From CALSMU01 sp965230225 (GTDB lineage: Bacteria; Bacteroidota; Bacteroidia; Flavobacteriales_D; Parvicellaceae), in contig CBDDKM010000002.1 in assembly GCA_965230225.1 (NCBI GenBank), positions 858,941 through 922,940 of the forward strand: a DNA stretch of 64,000 bases, read 5' to 3'. Position numbers and translations under genes: made by a program. Below the pieces are notes generated by a model. It was not told the DNA's origin. It ran no database searches and saw nothing but the letters and a program-made list of their open reading frames with translations. Shown piece after piece: positions 61,501 through 64,000 of the stretch; positions within the stretch are counted from its first letter, which is position 1; every line of letters starts with the position of its first letter.

Positions 61501-64000
61501 TTCCGGCGGGAACTTATGATGTAACCGTTCAGGATGATGCTGGTTGTACAGCAACATTAGCAGGAATTGTAATTGGAGAGCCTGCTGCGGTACTAGATGC
61601 TACAGCTGTAGTTTCAGACCTTCTTTGTAATGCGAATAATGGAGGTACAGGTTCTATCGATTTAACTGTAACTGGTGGAACAACTAATTACAACTTTGAT
61701 TGGCAAGATGGTGGAACAACTTTCTTTACTGGTGAAGATCCAACAGGGTTGGCAGCTGGTACTTATGATGTATTTATTACAGATGCCAATAACTGTACAT
61801 TTAATGATACTTATGTTATTAATGAGCCAACAGAGCTTGATTTAACTGGAGCTTCCGTAGGGTCTACCTGTGGAAATAGTGATGGGGAAGCTAGTGTAAC
61901 CGTAACAGGTGGAACGGTAGCTGGTGCATACACCTACTCATGGACCGATGTTTCAGCTGGACAACCGGGTACTCCTTTTGGAGGGAACAATGCCACTGAA
62001 ACAGGATTACCGGCAGGTGCATATCAAGTAGTGGTAACAGACGATAATGGATGTCAGGACTCTGTGGTAGTTAATGTTTCTGACGTTAACGGACCTGCTT
62101 TAACATCTACTGTTACAGACGTTAATTGTTTTGGAGACGCAAATGGTCAAATAGACCTTACCGCAACGGGAACACCAACCATTACATTTAGTTGGTCAGG
62201 ACCGGCATCATTGCCAGTTCCAACTACATCAGAAGATATTTCTGGAGCTGAAGCAGGAACTTATACGGTGGTAGCTACAGATGGACTTGGATGTACATCC
62301 ACAGAAGTGATTGTTATTGGAGGGCCAGCAGGGCCAATTGATGCAGCTGGAACGATTACCGATTTAACTTGTTATAATGATGCTTCAGGAGAAATAGCTG
62401 TTACTCTGTCAGGAGGTACTGCACCTTATGCGTCAACAAGCTGGACTGGGCCAAACGGATTTACATCTTCATTAGAAGATATTGTTGGGCTTGATTCTGG
62501 ACAATACGTATTAACAGTGGTAGATGATAATGGTTGTTCGGCACCATTTACATTCGATTTAACCCAGCCGGACTCGTTAATTATCACACCAACTATTACA
62601 CAACCAACATGTGGTTTGACTGATGGTCAGATATCAGTAGCTGTAACAGGGGGTACCGCTGCAGTTGATTATGGTTACCAATGGGAGAACCTTACAACTT
62701 CAACTGTATTGGGAACAACAAATACAGAGTCTAACCTGGGAGCAGGAAACTATCAAATTGATATTGTAGATGATAATGGTTGTACTGCTACACAGGTAAT
62801 TCCATTATCAGAATTGAATGCGCCACCTCTAACATCAGTTGTAGTAGATGTTTCATGTAACGGTTTGGCAGATGGAGAAATTGACCTTACCGTTGCCGGA
62901 ACCAACACATATACTTACGACTGGGATAATGATGGAACAGGAGATACGGATGACCCGGAAGATCTTACTGGATTAACTGCAGGAACTTATAATGTATTGG
63001 TTAATGATGTTACTACCGGATGTACCGCTGCATTGTCTGTAGATGTAGATGAGCCAGATGTACTTGCTGTTACAGGTATAACAACAGACTTGTTCTGTAA
63101 TGGAGATGGTTCAGGAGAAATAGATATTACAGTAACGGGAGGAACATTAAACTACTCATTTGGGTGGGGTACCGCAGATGGTTCAGGTTTGATTGTAAAT
63201 GATGAAGATCAAACAGGATTAGGAGCTGGTACTTATCAGGTAACCGTAACAGATGCTAATAACTGTCAGCAAATTGAACAGTTCGTTCTTAACGAGCCAA
63301 ACCCAATGAACCTTGGAGCAGTTGTGGTTAATAACCAATGTAACGGAGAGTGCCTGGGGTCAATTTCTTTAACGGTAACTGATGGTGTTGGTCCATATAC
63401 ATTTAGCTGGACTGGAGACATTACTTCATCGAACGAGGATTTAACGAATTTATGTGCCGGGACGTATAACCTAACTATTACTGATGATAATGGATGTACG
63501 AAGGACACAACTATAATAATTACTGAGCCTAGCCCGGTAATATTTGATGTAACTACTGTAAATGCCGATTGTGGATTTACTAATGGTAGTGCTACTGCAA
63601 ATGTGTCAGGAGGTACAATTGCTGTTGATTATACTTATGATTGGTCTCCTGATGGATTTACCGGAGATGGAACCAATGCTTATACTAACCTTCCTTCTGG
63701 GATTTACACATTAACAGTGGTTGACGATAACCTTTGTCAGGTGGATACAACCGTAACTATTAATGATAACAATGCACCAACCGTAACTGTGGACAACATA
63801 ACTGATGTTACCTGTTATGGTGGAAGTGATGGAGGTGTAGATGTAACAGTTTCGGGAGGTAACCCAGGATACAATTTTGTTTGGAATCCTAATGCCATTT
63901 CTTTACTAGAGGATTTAGCGGGAGCCCCTGCCGATGATTATATCTTGCAGGTGACAGATGCTTCAGGATGCTCTGTATTTGTAAATGCTACTATTGATCA
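55578..64000 (+). CDS. Giant SprB-like repeat adhesin (partial; runs off the window)
   Basis: A single open frame from TTG 55578 to the last base gives at least 2807 residues with no stop. The start gives a signal peptide (LKIFTFPTKTLTLLLGFLIT, ending IHANN). An N-terminal domain (YYWVGNSGNWNDASHW) of about 265 residues precedes at least 31 SprB-like repeats of about 82 residues, each opening with a Cys-Asn/Phe-Gly-x-x-DG motif and ending in V-x-D-x-x-GC. Repeats form three-repeat units. SprB proteins are carried along the cell surface by the gliding motor and act as adhesins. The T9SS C-terminal domain is expected beyond the window. Confidence 0.9.
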   Translation, partial: MKIFTFPTKTLTLLLGFLITNFIHANNYYWVGNSGNWNDASHWASSSGGAGGAGVPGINDNVYFDGNSFSMGSVVTINSTASCKSFIWEDGVGEHELAGNGTLNVKGSFVVESALDNNYTGGIHFIANLGNHDIDADDVQWKSDFWFEGNGTYNLANHFATTRTNTITVQKGTLNTNNFILYTGAFKTASSGNKDINLGSSTVHIHDEWDVETGANIDLDASQSELILLESIQPEKIKKGGFDYNNVSTKAACATPIPIDFTVTTTSNYNGSQISCNGQCDAELTITVNAGGGGPYGYEYDDGNGPQLSTSNVITGLCADTYNVTVYDSSQVVFGNIYESCTEFGVVITAPAAIGVNVQGFLDPTCPTSCDGAIFTSIGGGTGVLTIEWPGIAPNPFVGEDPVGVCTGTHTVNVTDENGCFHTEDVVLNDPPAIVSNIVVGDVSCTGLCDAQAYVTPSGGNGGPWTYDWTDSPATTTLSITDTLNGMCENTTYIVNIFDVDGCQHTESFTVGDMPDIFPNVDSQTDATCFGVCNGETTVSATGGSGTFVSYEWYQGTFGAGVLHGNGQTMTDLCAFTDYYVVVTDDNGCQDSIAIPQLSSPPDIVLDTTVTDILCFGDGNGAIDLSVVGGTPFMPGSTYNYTWSTADGSGLVVGTQDQSTLGGGTYKVIVEDANGCLDSLEAVLVVEPPEIFANGITTDNSCFNIVDGTIDLSTTGGVGGYTWTWISGPTGFVDPGTEDINPADSGCYTVRIEDLNNCQLDTTLCLITPGEIFANGVVTPITCGGADDADITLSPSNGVGAYTFDWISGGVGTGPFPCAGPYTDPQDQTALSPGDYQVCIQDGNGCVKDTLFTITDPPAINISETHVDLTCFQDGTGSINITVTGGTGALTFTWSTADGCGLVTNDEDQTGLCAGTYTVLVEDANNCTETMDITITEPDEIFAVGTHTDVSCFNTLDGSIDLSPTGGTGVITVSWTSTNPAFVDPGTEDLTGLDSATYCARVEDAVGCFIDTCFNLIKPGEIYANAAITPIQCNGDNNAMIDLTPLNGVPGYGFDWTNNGAGPFTDPEDQGPLGPGTYTVYIQDANGCVKDTSITFTEPQAIVLDMDSIESTCGNADGQVSVAVTGGTVAVDYTYFWTDNASGLQVGGNSNTVTGLPAGCYDVLVTDDNGCTETGQVCFSDQNAPSATLTVTHNSCYESCDGAITVVITGGVAPLTTTWTTTHPTWTDPGTDNIFNLCAADYTFQIVDANNCVFTQTETITQPDSIITPVVVTDNPCFGDAVGAIDLDADGGTVAVADAYNFSWTGPGAFSANTEDISNLVSGTYNLTITDDNGCTKDTSIVVSEQSEVQLTTSAIDAQCGVSNGSVTVVATGGIVATDYQYSWVDNGTGGVVGTTATVVNLPGGAYTVTVTDDNGCTATATQTINEGNSPTLTVDNFTDITCFGADDGTASVTGSGGVGILTYSWVTVPAGGPAPGNEQNPTGMGPATYAVTVTDAVGCSSTEVLTINEPAAISVPGIVTDATCNGATGTIDITPAGGTQPFTFDWNNDGTNDYDDNEDLIATAGNYCVVVQDDNGCLTASTCFDIQEPTLITTTTSSVNSTCTQSDGSVTVVAADGTPGTPPNEYTYEWYPAGTILPDPGAQLGNAATLSNQPAGCYDVYVTDFNSCVVMATECVSDVNGPTLSAVVTDVTCNGGADGAIDLTTSGGGGGYSWVWTGPGVTQPNDEDQTGLTAGEYSVTVTDATGCTSGLTDTVQEPAPITATAVLTNPLCDASADGAIDITINDAVGVPTFTWSTSNGSGLVVGDEDQTGLTEGTYCVNVQDGNGCTLDTCFTLTDPIPLTITLDSTNSACTSSTGEVSVVATGGTVAGAYIYDWSPDGFTGDGTDTYSNLPPGTYDVTVTDDNGCTATGQIGVGNLNAPTITLASTNDVDCFGNSTGNIFIDVTDGTPPYTFDWTNGGAGPFTDPEDLLNIPAGTYDVTVQDDAGCTATLAGIVIGEPAAVLDATAVVSDLLCNANNGGTGSIDLTVTGGTTNYNFDWQDGGTTFFTGEDPTGLAAGTYDVFITDANNCTFNDTYVINEPTELDLTGASVGSTCGNSDGEASVTVTGGTVAGAYTYSWTDVSAGQPGTPFGGNNATETGLPAGAYQVVVTDDNGCQDSVVVNVSDVNGPALTSTVTDVNCFGDANGQIDLTATGTPTITFSWSGPASLPVPTTSEDISGAEAGTYTVVATDGLGCTSTEVIVIGGPAGPIDAAGTITDLTCYNDASGEIAVTLSGGTAPYASTSWTGPNGFTSSLEDIVGLDSGQYVLTVVDDNGCSAPFTFDLTQPDSLIITPTITQPTCGLTDGQISVAVTGGTAAVDYGYQWENLTTSTVLGTTNTESNLGAGNYQIDIVDDNGCTATQVIPLSELNAPPLTSVVVDVSCNGLADGEIDLTVAGTNTYTYDWDNDGTGDTDDPEDLTGLTAGTYNVLVNDVTTGCTAALSVDVDEPDVLAVTGITTDLFCNGDGSGEIDITVTGGTLNYSFGWGTADGSGLIVNDEDQTGLGAGTYQVTVTDANNCQQIEQFVLNEPNPMNLGAVVVNNQCNGECLGSISLTVTDGVGPYTFSWTGDITSSNEDLTNLCAGTYNLTITDDNGCTKDTTIIITEPSPVIFDVTTVNADCGFTNGSATANVSGGTIAVDYTYDWSPDGFTGDGTNAYTNLPSGIYTLTVVDDNLCQVDTTVTINDNNAPTVTVDNITDVTCYGGSDGGVDVTVSGGNPGYNFVWNPNAISLLEDLAGAPADDYILQVTDASGCSVFVNATID

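Noticed and set aside
55578..64000. CRISPR array or tandem DNA repeat
   Set aside because: The period of about 247 bases is a protein-level SprB repeat with diverged DNA, all in one frame; there are no short identical repeats with unique spacers.
1..64000. tRNA, rRNA, insertion sequence or prophage genes
   Set aside because: None was recognised: the long gaps show no cloverleaf, and no transposase or integrase motif was seen.

Overview
The window is a chromosomal segment of a marine-type Bacteroidota, most likely order Flavobacteriales (Cryomorphaceae, Crocinitomicaceae or Schleiferiaceae-like). The evidence is an AT-rich base composition, several type IX secretion (T9SS) C-terminal sorting domains of both type A and type B, promoters with the Bacteroidota -7 element TAnnTTTG instead of sigma70 boxes, a CcoN-CcoO fusion, and a giant adhesin built of SprB-like repeats as found in gliding bacteria. 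No rRNA, tRNA, CRISPR array, prophage or insertion sequence was seen. Several genes start at TTG or GTG.

Layout. Bases 1-5.6 kb hold two adjacent related PKD/Fn3 T9SS surface proteins and a lipoprotein. Bases 5.8-14.9 kb hold small poorly characterised genes, a methyltransferase, a T9SS protein with a small secreted partner, an AraC-type membrane regulator, lipoproteins and an alpha/beta hydrolase. Bases 15.0-20.7 kb are a minus-strand block: an FG-GAP/PKD T9SS type B protein, an M43 metalloprotease and a TPR-LuxR regulator. Bases 21.0-26.4 kb hold a phosphatidylserine-decarboxylase-like enzyme, an S41 peptidase, a lipoprotein and a C45-family acyltransferase-like lipoprotein, separated by three long non-coding gaps with palindromes. 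Bases 26.5-38.8 kb are housekeeping: metG, LD-carboxypeptidase, a DUF4412 protein, YraN, a pseudouridine synthase, acpP-fabF-rnc, an iodotyrosine-deiodinase-like flavoprotein, purN, MarC, a potassium channel, RNase H and a quinone oxidoreductase.

Bases 38.9-55.3 kb form one functional island for low-oxygen respiration: ccoI, ccoS, ccoNO, ccoQ, ccoP, ccoG, ccoH and a SafE-like membrane protein, then universal stress proteins, a TerB-like protein, a PAS histidine kinase, a receiver-Crp/Fnr fusion regulator, three more universal stress proteins and an SCO copper chaperone. Two genes here (ccoS and ccoQ, 54 and 56 codons) were found by direct reading. Three promoters in the island (ccoS, ccoG and the usp gene at 52005) carry a TGAT-N5-TCA site at exactly the same distance (58.5 bp, centre to end) upstream of the -7 box. 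I infer that the Crp/Fnr-type regulator encoded between them controls all three.

From 55578 to the window end runs a single uninterrupted frame of at least 2807 codons with 31 visible SprB-like repeats, arranged in two successive blocks of three-repeat higher-order units.
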